NCBI GenBank assembly: GCA_947311845.1
Contig: CAMZMU010000080.1
Location: forward strand, 20,214,132 to 20,278,131
Origin: Poa pratensis
Lineage: Eukaryota > Streptophyta > Magnoliopsida > Poales > Poaceae
Direction of reading: 5' to 3'
DNA length: 64,000 nt
Part shown: positions 12,901-20,690 of the stretch, one piece after another
Position numbering within the stretch: position 1 is the stretch's first letter
How the letters are laid out: each line of letters opens with the position of its first letter
Made by a program: the position numbers and the translations under genes
The notes under the pieces: generated by a model
Told to the model about the DNA's origin: nothing
Seen by the model: only the letters and a program-made list of their open reading frames with translations
The model's database searches: none

Positions 12901-15750
12901 CAAAGCTAAGTCTACTCTAAACTCTCATGGGTTATACACACCATTGCCTATTCCACATCACCCATGGTCCGATATAGCTATGGATTTTGTCTTAGGACTC
13001 CCACGCACTAAAACAAACAAGGATTCCATCTTTGTCGTCATTGATCGCTTCTCTAAAATGGCACACTTTATACCTTGCAACAAGAGCGACGATGCTTCAC
13101 ACATTGCTACTTTGTTTTTCAGGGAAATCGTCCGTCTTCATGGAGTGCCCAAGACCATTGTGTCGGATCGTGACACCAAGTTCGTGAGCTATTTTTGGAA
13201 GACTTTGATGGCCAAGATGGGAATCAAGCAACTATTCTCCACCGCATACCACCCTCAAACCGATGGCCAAACCGAAGTGGTGAACCGAAGCCTATCTACA
13301 CTCCTTCGTGTGTTGATCAAGCCTAACTTGAAGAATTGGGAAGAGTGCATCCCACACGCCGAGTTCGCCTACAATCGAGCACTACACCGCGCAACAAAGA
13401 AACACCCTTCGAGATCGTCTATGGCTCCAACCCCTACACCGCGCTCGACATGCTACCACTTCCACTCCGTGAGCAAGTTAACATGGACTTCGACAAGCGA
13501 GCCGCTTACATGAAGAAGCTCCATGAGGAAACAAGAACTACTCTCGAGAAGCACAACAAAGACCATGCTACGAAGATGAACAAACACAAGCGCGCCATGA
13601 TATTTGAAGAAGGAGATCTTGTTGGCTACACCTTCGCAAAGATCGCTTTCCGGATGCAAGGAAGTCCAAGCTTCACCCTCGTGGAGATGGACCTTTCAAG
13701 GTTATCAAGCGCATCAACGACAATGCCTACAAGATCGACATCTCCAACTCCAAACACTTGGTCCATGACACCTTCAACGTCGCCGACCTATCGCCATACC
13801 TTGGAACATCAAGCGATGAGGATGACCAAGAGTCGAGGACGACTCTTTTCCAAGGGGGGGGAGATGATGTAGCCCGACCTACGTCTCCTACAACAAGTGG
13901 CCCAATGACAAGAGCAAGAGTCAAAGCTCTCCATGATAAGGTGAATTCGCTCCTATCCATGTGTGATCTCGACACTCCTTTGAATGGGTTGCTACTTCAT
14001 GCGGATACGTTATGCATACTCAGGAACAACTACCATGAAGATCTCCAAGAAAGTGTCGAAGATGGCCAAGAGACGAGTCAAGAGGAAGTTGAAGAAGCAG
14101 AGCAGCGGTACTACCGCCAAGAAGGCCAGTACTACCGCCAGGCACCTGACGATGAAGCTGAAGCGAGAGAAGCTCCAGGCGGCGGTACTACCGCCGCACC
14201 AGCGGTACTACCGCCAGCTCCAGGGCCGGTAGTACCGCTGGAGGTACCGCCCACGCTACCGGCGCGTCTCCAAAAGCTACTGTCTCCAACGGTATCTGTC
14301 CGGTACCGGCCACGTACTACCGCCAGCGCTGAAGGGAAATAAAATGCAAGCTCCAGCGGTACTACCGCCAGCGGCCAGCGGTACTACCGCCTCCGCCAGG
14401 AGCGGTACTACCGCCACCACCAGCGGTACTACCGCTGTGACACCAGGAATTCGGGCTGAAGGCCCATGTAACCTCCCCCACCTACCCTTTCGTCCACTAG
14501 ACTATAAATAGGACTTCTCTGCCTAGGGTTAGGGTTAGACTAAGATTTGAGAACTAAAGTAGAGCTAGACTCCTTCTTCTCAAAGTGTCTCTTTCCTCCT
14601 ATGGAGATGAACCAAGGCCTCCTCTTGAGGAGAAGATCCCTGCGTGGATACCAAGGCTTCCGCTTGTAGTTGCGATTACTTGCTAATCTTCCCTCTTTGA
14701 GTGGCTAGATTGGATTGGTTGGATTGACCAATTGGACAAACAATCCTAAGAGTAAGGTGTGCTTGGGAGAGGAGGATTGGGGGCTGCCCTCGGGGATTTG
14801 TTACCAATCGAGTCTTGCCGGGTTGCTACTTGCTATTTACCCTTGTGTGTTTGATTTCCCCTCTTTTGTGTTCTTCGTTCTTCGCGTGTTCTTCGTGTTC
14901 ATCCTTCCCTCCGCACAAATCCGTGAAAATCGGGACCTACCCGCATCACTCTGTAACAGAGCTATAGCCAGTAATATATTCTCATTTGACTTCACATGTG
15001 GAACGATGGGTGCTCATGACTTCAACATGATGTGAAAACTGGAAACATGGATAGATCAATAACTATTATTTAAGATTAGACACAGTTGAGATGAGACAGT
15101 TGATTAGCACAGCTAGTACAACACTAGGCAAGGATGGAAGTAACACATGAACAATATTCTATGTTTCAAGCAATCTAGAAATGTAACATGGCATAACTAG
15201 GTGTATTATTAACCGACATTAGCCCTCCGAAACAAGCGATAACTTACATGTCTTTGTTTGTCCCGGAGCAATTATTACTTTAGAGACTAATGAGGGTGCC
15301 GAACAATCCAAAAAAAGATATTCACCTATGTTATCAATCACAACAGAAGAGGATTATTAGACATAAAATAGAAGATACATTGATCAAATATTTAGATGAT
15401 AGCTAGAGTGTACCTCTCCTCTGCTTAGACCCTGGTAAGGGCTTTGGAACAGAGAACCATTGGCTATCCAACTTCTCAATTCCTTTAAGTTCGAATGATA
15501 GCCCATCTACAAAGAAAGAGGGGGCATCTTCACTCGATACTGTTCCCGCATCATCCTTCAAACTAATGGGGCTACAGATTTCTATAGTCGCGGTAACTGA
15601 ATCACCAGGTCTATAAACATCTTTATCTGTCTGGAGCTTCAATTTGGGAGACAACTGCTGCTTGGCAGCTGAATCAGCCTTACTGTCTTCGAACCACCCA
15701 ACAGTTTTTAAAAAGGAGAGTCCTTGCGGAAGTGGAAGTCTGAGTGACAT
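941..15750 (-). CDS. RGP1: RGP1-domain protein (RIC1-RGP1, RAB6A-GEF complex partner 2-like), split by a retrotransposon
   Basis: This encodes an arrestin-like RGP1 family protein. In yeast and animals RGP1 binds RIC1 and the pair activates the Golgi Rab Ypt6/RAB6; the plant role is inferred from family. (It is not the plant 'reversibly glycosylated polypeptide', which shares the symbol.) Coding exons in gene order on the minus strand are 15750-15414, 6297-6140, 5277-5214, 4206-4139, 3608-3353, 2806-2705, 2581-2475, 2390-2337, 2261-2178, 1542-1379 and 1085-941. All borders are GT/AG and the phases close to 512 aa. Diagnostic segments are [17 protein letters not shown] near residue 65, [29 protein letters not shown], a serine-rich linker, and C-terminal [14 protein letters not shown]. 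The start at 15750 (MSLRLPLP) is the best in-frame Met, but the frame is open upstream to 15882. A short exon between the first two listed may be missing; their phases also fit a direct join. That intron holds the 8.4 kb Gypsy element, inserted antisense. Confidence 0.85.
3899..4066. repeat. Direct repeat flanking a small MITE
   Basis: A block of about 33 bases beginning ACATTCCCCGAGAAA occurs at 3899-3931 and again at 4034-4066 with two or three mismatches. The two copies bracket the small MITE at 3957-4029. This looks like a local duplication in an RGP1 intron, too long to be the MITE's own target duplication. Confidence 0.6.
3957..4029. mobile_element. Short Stowaway-like MITE
   Basis: A 73-bp near-perfect hairpin in an RGP1 intron. 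It starts CTCCCTCCGATCCATATT and ends with the reverse complement of CTGCCTCCTATCCCTATT, with the word CGCAGATTTAGTA inverted in the centre. TA follows the right end; the left flank is TG, so the usual TA target duplication is imperfect. The terminal CTCCCTCC is typical of Triticeae Stowaway elements. Confidence 0.7.
4367..4640 (-). repeat. Probable LINE/retroposon 3' tail in an RGP1 intron
   Basis: Read on the minus strand, the segment ends with TTAATCAATAAAGCGCTATGG followed by a run of A residues at 4367-4377. That is the usual look of a poly(A)-ended, 5'-truncated retroposon. No open frame is visible and I could not define its 5' end or target duplication. Confidence 0.35.
6509..6513. repeat. 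Target-site duplication (left) of the Gypsy element
   Basis: CTCTG directly precedes the 5' LTR and CTCTG follows the 3' LTR at 14949-14953. The perfect 5-bp duplication shows a simple integrase-mediated insertion with no later rearrangement. Confidence 0.95.
6514..7597 (+). repeat. 5' LTR of the Gypsy element
   Basis: The LTR starts TGATGTAGCCCGACC and ends ACCTACCCGCATCA. It differs from the 3' LTR by G/A in ATGCGTACTC, G/A in GGCCGGTAC, an extra A in CCGCAACC and a missing T in GGCTCCGC. The first 600 bases hold many copies of the palindrome GCGGTACTACCGC; at least seven are exact. Confidence 0.97.
7153..7160 (+). promoter_or_regulatory. TATA box of the Gypsy 5' LTR
   Basis: TATAAATA stands in the LTR in a context (ACTATAAATAGG) fitting an RNA polymerase II core promoter. 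The identical site in the 3' LTR is at 14503-14510. Transcription would start about 30 bases downstream, shortly before CCTAGGGTTAGGGTTAG. Confidence 0.7.
7600..7611 (+). other. Primer-binding site (initiator tRNA-Met)
   Basis: TGGTATCAGAGC begins two bases after the 5' LTR. This is the standard complement of the 3' end of plant initiator tRNA-Met used to prime minus-strand cDNA. Confidence 0.92.
7612..8807 (+). other. Gypsy untranslated leader
   Basis: This 1.2 kb leader lies between the primer site and the gag start. It contains four more copies of the GGTACTACC palindrome at about 7902-7976, so the motif is on both sides of the primer site. It also holds an A-rich stretch near 8320-8345. 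No significant conserved ORF is seen. Confidence 0.6.
8808..13851 (+). pseudogene. Gypsy gag-pol, multiply frameshifted
   Basis: Gag starts at ATG 8808 ([15 protein letters not shown]) and has an in-frame TAG at about 8934. Gag core [18 protein letters not shown] is at about 9620, and the CCHC knuckle [14 protein letters not shown] is at about 10324. Protease follows with [10 protein letters not shown] (about 10616), then RT from about 11300 with YFDD at 11789-11800. RNase H has [14 protein letters not shown] at about 12220. Integrase has [15 protein letters not shown] and TEVVNRS between 12980 and 13290. Frame breaks occur in gag (about 8934, 9590, 9840, 10050), just after YFDD (about 11810), in the integrase zinc region (about 12800 and 12850), near 13400 and near 13630. 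No chromodomain is recognisable at the C terminus. The reading frames show that the enzyme set was once present, but not from this copy. Confidence 0.93.
13852..13864 (+). other. Polypurine tract
   Basis: AAGGGGGGGGAGA lies directly before the TG of the 3' LTR. This is the expected plus-strand priming site. Confidence 0.9.
13865..14948 (+). repeat. 3' LTR of the Gypsy element
   Basis: The copy is 1084 bp and matches the 5' LTR except for two substitutions and two single-base indels. It is followed by the target duplication CTCTG at 14949-14953. A frame of about 190 codons runs from the integrase tail into this LTR, but it is a by-product of the palindrome array (QRYYRQ repeats) and not a separate gene. 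Confidence 0.97.
14954..15413. other. Remainder of the RGP1 intron
   Basis: Nothing certain is seen. A minus-strand stretch at about 14960-15020 could hold the small RGP1 exon expected between the first two recognised exons, but I could not match it to the family with confidence. Confidence 0.3.
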
Positions 15751-16267
15751 ATCATCAGACGAGTAACTCTCCAATTTAAAAAACTTCCAACAACGCACAG
15801 AGAGAGGATAAGCCACGAAGATGCATTGTCTTCTAAAGCTGTGGCTAATCGCAGACCGAAAATTCACCTGGAGATTCATCACGGAATTATTATTTTCATG
15901 ATCAATATCCTCGGACTACAAGAGGAACTTATTCAGGAGCATCTTCTCCAACAAATCAAACAATGGACGCATTCACACTAATCGAATGTATCAGGCCATA
16001 GAGATTCGGTTTTGATTCATTGATTGCCCACGGCAAACGAGCAGAACAAACCAGATCAAGGAAAAATCACCAGACAGACTCACCGAGAAACTATATCACT
16101 TCGGACGCGGACCTTGGATCTCCCTCCGCGCCAACACAGTAGACGGGAGGACGGGGAGGATGGGCGGTGTGGCGGCGCGCTTCGGTGGAGTGAGGCAGGC
16201 ACGACGGGCGCCGGCGAGAATTCAGGCCTGTTGCGGCTTCGGATTTGGGGATACTCGGAGACGGGAG
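15751..16267 (-). promoter_or_regulatory. RGP1 5' untranslated region and proximal promoter
   Basis: This is the upstream side of the minus-strand RGP1 gene, turning GC-rich at 16090-16265. That is typical of grass 5' untranslated and promoter sequence. It is cut at 16268 by the Mutator-like element, so the distal promoter now lies more than 2 kb away. Exact start site and any non-coding first exon cannot be fixed by eye. Confidence 0.45.
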
Positions 16268-16276
16268 GAACAACGT
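16268..16276. repeat. 9-bp target duplication (left) of the Mutator-like element
   Basis: GAACAACGT here is repeated exactly at 18400-18408 on the other side of the element. Nine bases is the signature length for Mutator-family insertion. Confidence 0.9.
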
Positions 16277-17132
16277 GAAATTTTTTTTTAAATAATATTT
16301 TTTTAAACAGAAATTCGGAATCTAGCACGCGTTTTGGAGAAATTCGGAATCTAGCGCGGTGTCGTCACGGCCCGTGCCGAAACAAGGGGTTTCGGCACGG
16401 CCGGCGCCGAAAGATCTGATCTGCATGTCGCCAACAGCAGCGGCAGGCGTGGCCCACGTCTTTCGGCAGCGCCCGTGCCGACAGAGGCCTTTCGGCAGCG
16501 CCCGTGCCGAAACCGGCCAAATAACCAGCACGCACCAGGCTCGGCCTTCTTCTTCCTCCTTCTCTCGCCCGAGCTGCTGCCTCTCTCTCTGTTCTTCCGT
16601 TTTCCATCGAAAAAGACCACCGATTCTTGCCCCAAAAAATTCCTAAAAGCCCACAGATTCAAGGAATAGAGAATAGGAGGGTTGGGGCATCCCCGATCTA
16701 TTGATGGGATAGCACTTTGTGGAGACGTTTGGGGGTGTGGAGGTGGAGCAATGGTGGTCAACAATGGTGGATAGTGGTGCTGTGTGACGGTGTTGGGGAA
16801 GCTAGAGGCGTGGTGCGGCGGTGGTGGTGCTAGATTGAAGGGCAGCGGGAGCTACGCACGCGTCAAGGGTAAACCCTAATCTCTAGATTTTTTAGGTTAA
16901 GTGTTAATATAATTTAAGGGTGGATGCATGACATATGTGTGGATTAGTGTAGATATATTTTAGTTAGTGGTCATATTTTAGGTGGTGGTAATATTTTAGT
17001 TGGTCGGCATATTTTAGGTGGTCATATTAGTATACGTTGTCGGTTAGATGTTAATATAGTTTGCCGGTGGATGTGTCAGGATTAGTGTATGTTGTCGGTT
17101 AGATGTATTGTATATTTTGAGTAGTCTTTATT

Positions 17133-17759
17133 TTACCGGGGGTCGTCATATTTATTTTCGGCGGTCGTAATATTTAGATATATCCGCTGTGGAGTATTTA
17201 ATGATTGAATAAATTTGTTTAGGTAATGGAAGTGGTCAATGTTGTTGTGCACTACGGTGCTGGTACAGTCCGCGTCACTCTTCCCCTTCGACGATGCTGC
17301 ACCCTTGCCCTTCGACGACGCCGCACCCTTGCCCTTCGACGATGCTTCAGCCTTGCGTTTCGACGACGCTGCACCCTTGCCCTTCGACGCCGCCGCCGCT
17401 GCTGCAGCTCTCTTGCTCGCTTCAGTGGGCGTGAAGATATCATCTTCGTCCTCGCTCTCCTCGACCCATAACATCGGATGATGAAAAGCATCCAACATAT
17501 ATGCTTCAGTGGGATATGTTAGCTTCTTCTTCTGCCACCTAGCATGCAGCCTCACGAGTTCTTTTTCTATTTCCTTGTAATTCCTCCATGGCCACCCATG
17601 CCTAGCTAGCTTCGCTGATAGCTCACGGAGATGAGGTGGATGACTAACAATATCTTCGAATGGGATCTCCTTATTGTCTACCTTGAACTCGGCCGTAAAC
17701 TTCAAAAGGAGTGCCGACATTCCTGCCGGGAAACTACCATCTGAATTGTATCTCGACAT
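17133..17759 (-). CDS. Unrecognised 208-aa protein inside the Mutator-like element
   Basis: I do not recognise the family. The frame starts MSRYNSDGSFPAGMSALL at 17759. The first 120 residues look like a real, folded, charged domain (LHARWQKKKLTYPTEAYML, then acidic EESEDEDDIF). It continues into an alanine run and a tandem array of SSKGKGAA units encoded by a 24-bp DNA repeat (17280-17400), giving a basic tail. The last 45 residues look like non-coding read-through, so an intron near 17275 is possible. Its position between Mutator inverted repeats suggests a host gene fragment carried as a Pack-MULE, or an accessory protein of this element family. No membrane segment or known motif is visible. 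Confidence 0.55.
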   Translation of the reverse strand: MSRYNSDGSFPAGMSALLLKFTAEFKVDNKEIPFEDIVSHPPHLRELSAKLARHGWPWRNYKEIEKELVRLHARWQKKKLTYPTEAYMLDAFHHPMLWVEESEDEDDIFTPTEASKRAAAAAAASKGKGAASSKRKAEASSKGKGAASSKGKGAASSKGKSDADCTSTVVHNNIDHFHYLNKFIQSLNTPQRIYLNITTAENKYDDPR

Positions 17760-17863
17760 GTTCGAGTGAGTGGACTATGCTTACCAACTCGACATCTCCT
17801 CCCGGGGTTTTTATAGGACGAGCACAGACCAATTGGCGGGAGAAATAGGCGCGAGCAAGGCTG

Positions 17864-18099
17864 GCGGGAAAATACAAGGCGGGAGCAAGTTTGGCGGGAA
17901 AATTAGGCACGGCAGAAAAATGGCGGGAGAAGAAGGGCGGGACGAAAATGGTGGGAACAAAATGGCGGGAAGAAAATGGCGGGAGAAAAAAAGCGGGAAC
18001 AATTGACCGCGAAACAAATTTACTCGAGAAAACCAAAATATGCGCGGTGCCGGGAAATATGAGCGGGAAAATAATGGCAACATTAGCGGTGGCGGGAAA
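17864..18099 (-). promoter_or_regulatory. Cluster of E2F-type sites upstream of the 208-aa ORF
   Basis: Four exact TTTCCCGC sites, read on the minus strand, lie at 17864-17871, 17894-17901, 18063-18070 and 18092-18099. About seven near matches (GGCGGGAG, GGCGGGAC, GGCGGGAAG, AGCGGGAAC) lie between 17830 and 18010. TTTSSCGC is the plant E2F-DP consensus. The spacing, directly upstream of the ORF start at 17759, suits an S-phase promoter, but the array could also be plain simple-sequence drift. Confidence 0.5.
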
Positions 18100-18408
18100 T
18101 ATGAATATATGGGCCAACAGTTGGGAAAAACAAAAAAAAAATGTGAAATGGTACTTTCGGCACGGCCAGAGCCGAAACTGGCATGTCGGTCCCGCCGTTA
18201 CGCGAAAGGCAGGCGTGCATGCAGTTCACCGGACTTTCGGCTTTGGCCGTGCCGAAACCTGATGGTTTCGGTTTGGCCCGTGCCGAAACCTTTGTTTCGG
18301 TCCGGCCGCTGCCGACGCCGCGCTATTTTCCAAATTTCTGGAAAACGCGCGCTATTTTCGAATTTCTGTTCAAAAAAATATTATTTAAAAAAAAAATTCG
18401 AACAACGT

Positions 18409-19379
18409 CGCTCGCTGTGCTGCGGCCTGCGGGTTACGGGCACGGTCACCTCCTGCTTTTTTTTTACTTTCGTTTCTGAAGACTTGTTAGAAACTTTGGA
18501 TCCCAACCGTCTGCTAGGTGATGATGAATTAAGTTTTGAAATCGGAATAAGGGTTTCAGATAAAGACGTCCGCGGTAACTGAATCACCAAATCTGTACAC
18601 GTCCGCGGTTTTCACCAGATACTTTGCCCTTAAAAAAACAGTTTTTATAGGATTTTTTGGGCGGAAACAAATTATCCGCGCAGATCAAGTATTTTGACCA
18701 AAACTGTAAAAACATTTAAAGCTCCCTCAAAACAATTTCCAACTGCGGTGCCAGTTTGCGCGTCCAATTTATCAGTTTTCCTCATCCTTAGCAAAATTTG
18801 GCTGGGTGAAATTTGAGATTGCGTTCTTCCTCACGCCCCCGATTTGGACCTCCCCTTGAATCCGTGCCGGCTACCAATTCCCCGGCCGTCTGCCGCGTGC
18901 CCTCCGTCGACCAGAGCGGCCGCCATTGGATTCAGCGTGGAGCTTGAGGGAATAACCCGCGGTACTCCAAGTGGTCGTCGACGACCGTTCTTGAGCTTCT
19001 CTGTTGAGTAGCCCACGTATGACGTATCCCCCCGGCCCACCACACACACCTCACGACCACCACGTTTCTTGCCCGCTTCGTTTGCCGCCGCTGATTAAAT
19101 TTTCTAGATTTGCTCGTGTTTTTAGTTTAGAAACCTTGCCCACCCCGATTCATCCGTCGCCAGCCTTTTTTGAGCCACTCAGTGTTTGTTGCTGCCGCCG
19201 CCCACATCTCTCGCCTTCATCCCGTCCGCTCATGTCTCTCATTCTGATTTGTCCCCCGCCGCCGTCGTCGCTGATTTAAAGGTAAAATTTCTCGATTTGT
19301 ACATGATTTTACATTAGGAAGCTCGCCCACCCCGATTCGTCCAATGCTATCGCCGTTGACTTTAAGGTTAATATTGTAG
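18409..19379. other. RGP1 distal upstream region with a degraded RGP1-like fragment
   Basis: On the minus strand at 18610-18480 the sequence reads KTADVYRFGDSVTA, close to [12 protein letters not shown] of RGP1 exon 1. The 18-mer cgcggtaactgaatcacc is identical at 18571-18588 and 15589-15606. The frame breaks soon after. The remainder is AT-rich to 18820, then GC-rich (18830-19270) and probably the 5' untranslated part of the Harbinger transposase relic that follows. Confidence 0.5.
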
Positions 19380-20690
19380 ATGAGTTCGCCGTTGAGTCCC
19401 TTCGTGCAACTTTTTTGTTCGAGTACTCGTCATCGCCGAACGATTCCGATATAGAGCACTTGATTCACAGCGACGATGTCGAGAATCTCATTTTGATTCT
19501 CGTCGTGAAGGAATTTGAGGATATGAAGAAGAAAAGGAAGCGGAAAGGATCGATGGTCGGTCGTCTTTGTATTCCTCGGAACTGGGCTCTCGGGCATGAC
19601 ATACTCATGAAATATTAGTTCGCCAAGGTTAGCACCTACTCCCTCCGTTTTTAATATAAGATGTTTTAGCATTTGTCTACATGCACATGTACATAAATGT
19701 ATGTAGACATGTGTTAGTGTGCATGTTCACTCACTTTAGTATGTATCTAGACAACATGTTCAACATCTAAAATATCTTATATTAAAAACGGAGGGAGTAC
19801 CTCATCTATTTCATAGATGTTATCGAATGCGGAGAGATCTATGGGTGCGCATTGTTGAACATTTAGAGGCCAACTGTTGCCTTTTCACTCGTTGGAGGAA
19901 TGTTGTCGACCTCCTTGGATTTAGTCTGTATCAAAAGATCTCGGCAGCAATGGGGGTGATCGCATATGGAATTCCAGCGTAATTCTTTGACGAGTACCTT
20001 CGCATTGGAGAAGATACTACGCTCATGTGTGTCTGATTGTTTGCAAACATCTGATCAAGGGACTTCGGTACTGAGTACCTACGAACTCTCAATGTAGATG
20101 ACACAAAGAGGTTGACGGTGATGAATGAAGCAAGAAAATATTGGGGCATGCATGTGAGCGTCAAGTGTATTCACTAGAGGTGGAAGAAATGTCTTGTGGC
20201 ATGGCACGGACAATACACTGGTCATAATTGTGATCCTACGATTGTGCTTGAACATGTGGCCTTCGAGGACTTGTGGATTTGGCATTGCTTTTGTGGGTTG
20301 TTGGGTTCTCTCCATGACATCATTGTCTGTAGAGACCTCATCTTTTTGCTAGTCTTGCTAGTGGATATGCTCCGCTTTGCAACTACACCTTCAATGGGCA
20401 TGACTATACCATTGGATACTACGTAACCGACAACATCTATCCTTTGTGATTAAAATTTGTGAATACCATCCAACATCGAAAACTATTTGTTTTTGTCCAA
20501 GCTCATGAAGCATGCCTAAAGAATACCGAGAGAGAGTTTGATGTGTTGCATGCTCGGTGTACCCTACTCGCTTCTGTTATAAGAAATCACTTTCATATAT
20601 CATGACGACATGTGTGACGATTCTACACAACATGATCATCGAGGATGAGAGGGATTTGAATTTGGTATTTTTTTTCTATATACAATGTTG
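19380..20690 (+). pseudogene. PIF/Harbinger transposase relic
   Basis: The conceptual translation, across several stops and frameshifts, follows the grass PIF/Harbinger nuclease (HARBI1-like, DDE). Recognisable pieces in order are DDVENLILILVVKEFEDM (19480), a DEYLRIGEDTTL block (19995), RTLNVDDTKRLTVMNEARKY (20090), a KCLVAWHGQYTGHNCDPTI block (20190), LWIWHCFCGLLGSLHDI (20270) and ACLKNTEREFDVLHARC (20520). The order and spacing match the family. Stops at about 19617, 19980 and 20175 and a nested Stowaway at 19639 show that it is dead. Terminal inverted repeats were not found. Confidence 0.8.
19639..19797. mobile_element. Stowaway MITE nested in the Harbinger relic
   Basis: The 159-bp element starts CTCCCTCCGTTTTTAATATA and ends with the exact reverse complement. 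It is flanked by TA on both sides (19637-19638 and 19798-19799). The inverted repeats extend as ATAAGATGTTTTAG / CTAAAATATCTTAT. It interrupts the transposase reading frame, so it came later. Confidence 0.95.

Larger units (their letters stand above)
6514..14948 (+). mobile_element. Complete Ty3/Gypsy LTR retrotransposon, very young, coding region broken
   Basis: The 8435-bp element has identical-length LTRs (1084 bp each), a 5-bp target duplication CTCTG, a methionine-initiator tRNA primer site and a G-rich polypurine tract. Domain order is gag, protease, RT, RNase H, integrase, as in Ty3/Gypsy. The LTRs differ at only two substitutions and two 1-bp indels, so insertion is recent. In contrast, gag-pol is interrupted by at least seven frameshifts or stops, so this copy needs enzymes from another element. 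It lies antisense in an RGP1 intron. I did not assign a clade or family name. Confidence 0.97.
16277..18399. mobile_element. Non-autonomous Mutator-like element with captured or own ORF
   Basis: The 2123-bp element is bounded by the perfect 9-bp duplication GAACAACGT. Long terminal inverted repeats begin GAAATTTTTTTTTAAA on the left and GAATTTTTTTTTTAAA on the right (reverse complement). They share TTTAAACAGAAATTCGG or TTTGAACAGAAATTCG and extend at about 80 percent identity for over 100 bases. Both ends carry repeated TTTCGGCACGG and CCGTGCCGAAA words forming small palindromes. No transposase is present. The interior holds a 208-codon minus-strand ORF with an E2F-site-rich upstream region. 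It sits in the 5' region of RGP1 with its ORF in the same direction as RGP1. Confidence 0.9.

Noticed and set aside
13758..14342. 194-codon frame running into the 3' LTR
   Set aside because: It joins the integrase tail to LTR sequence and has no conserved domain beyond the tail.
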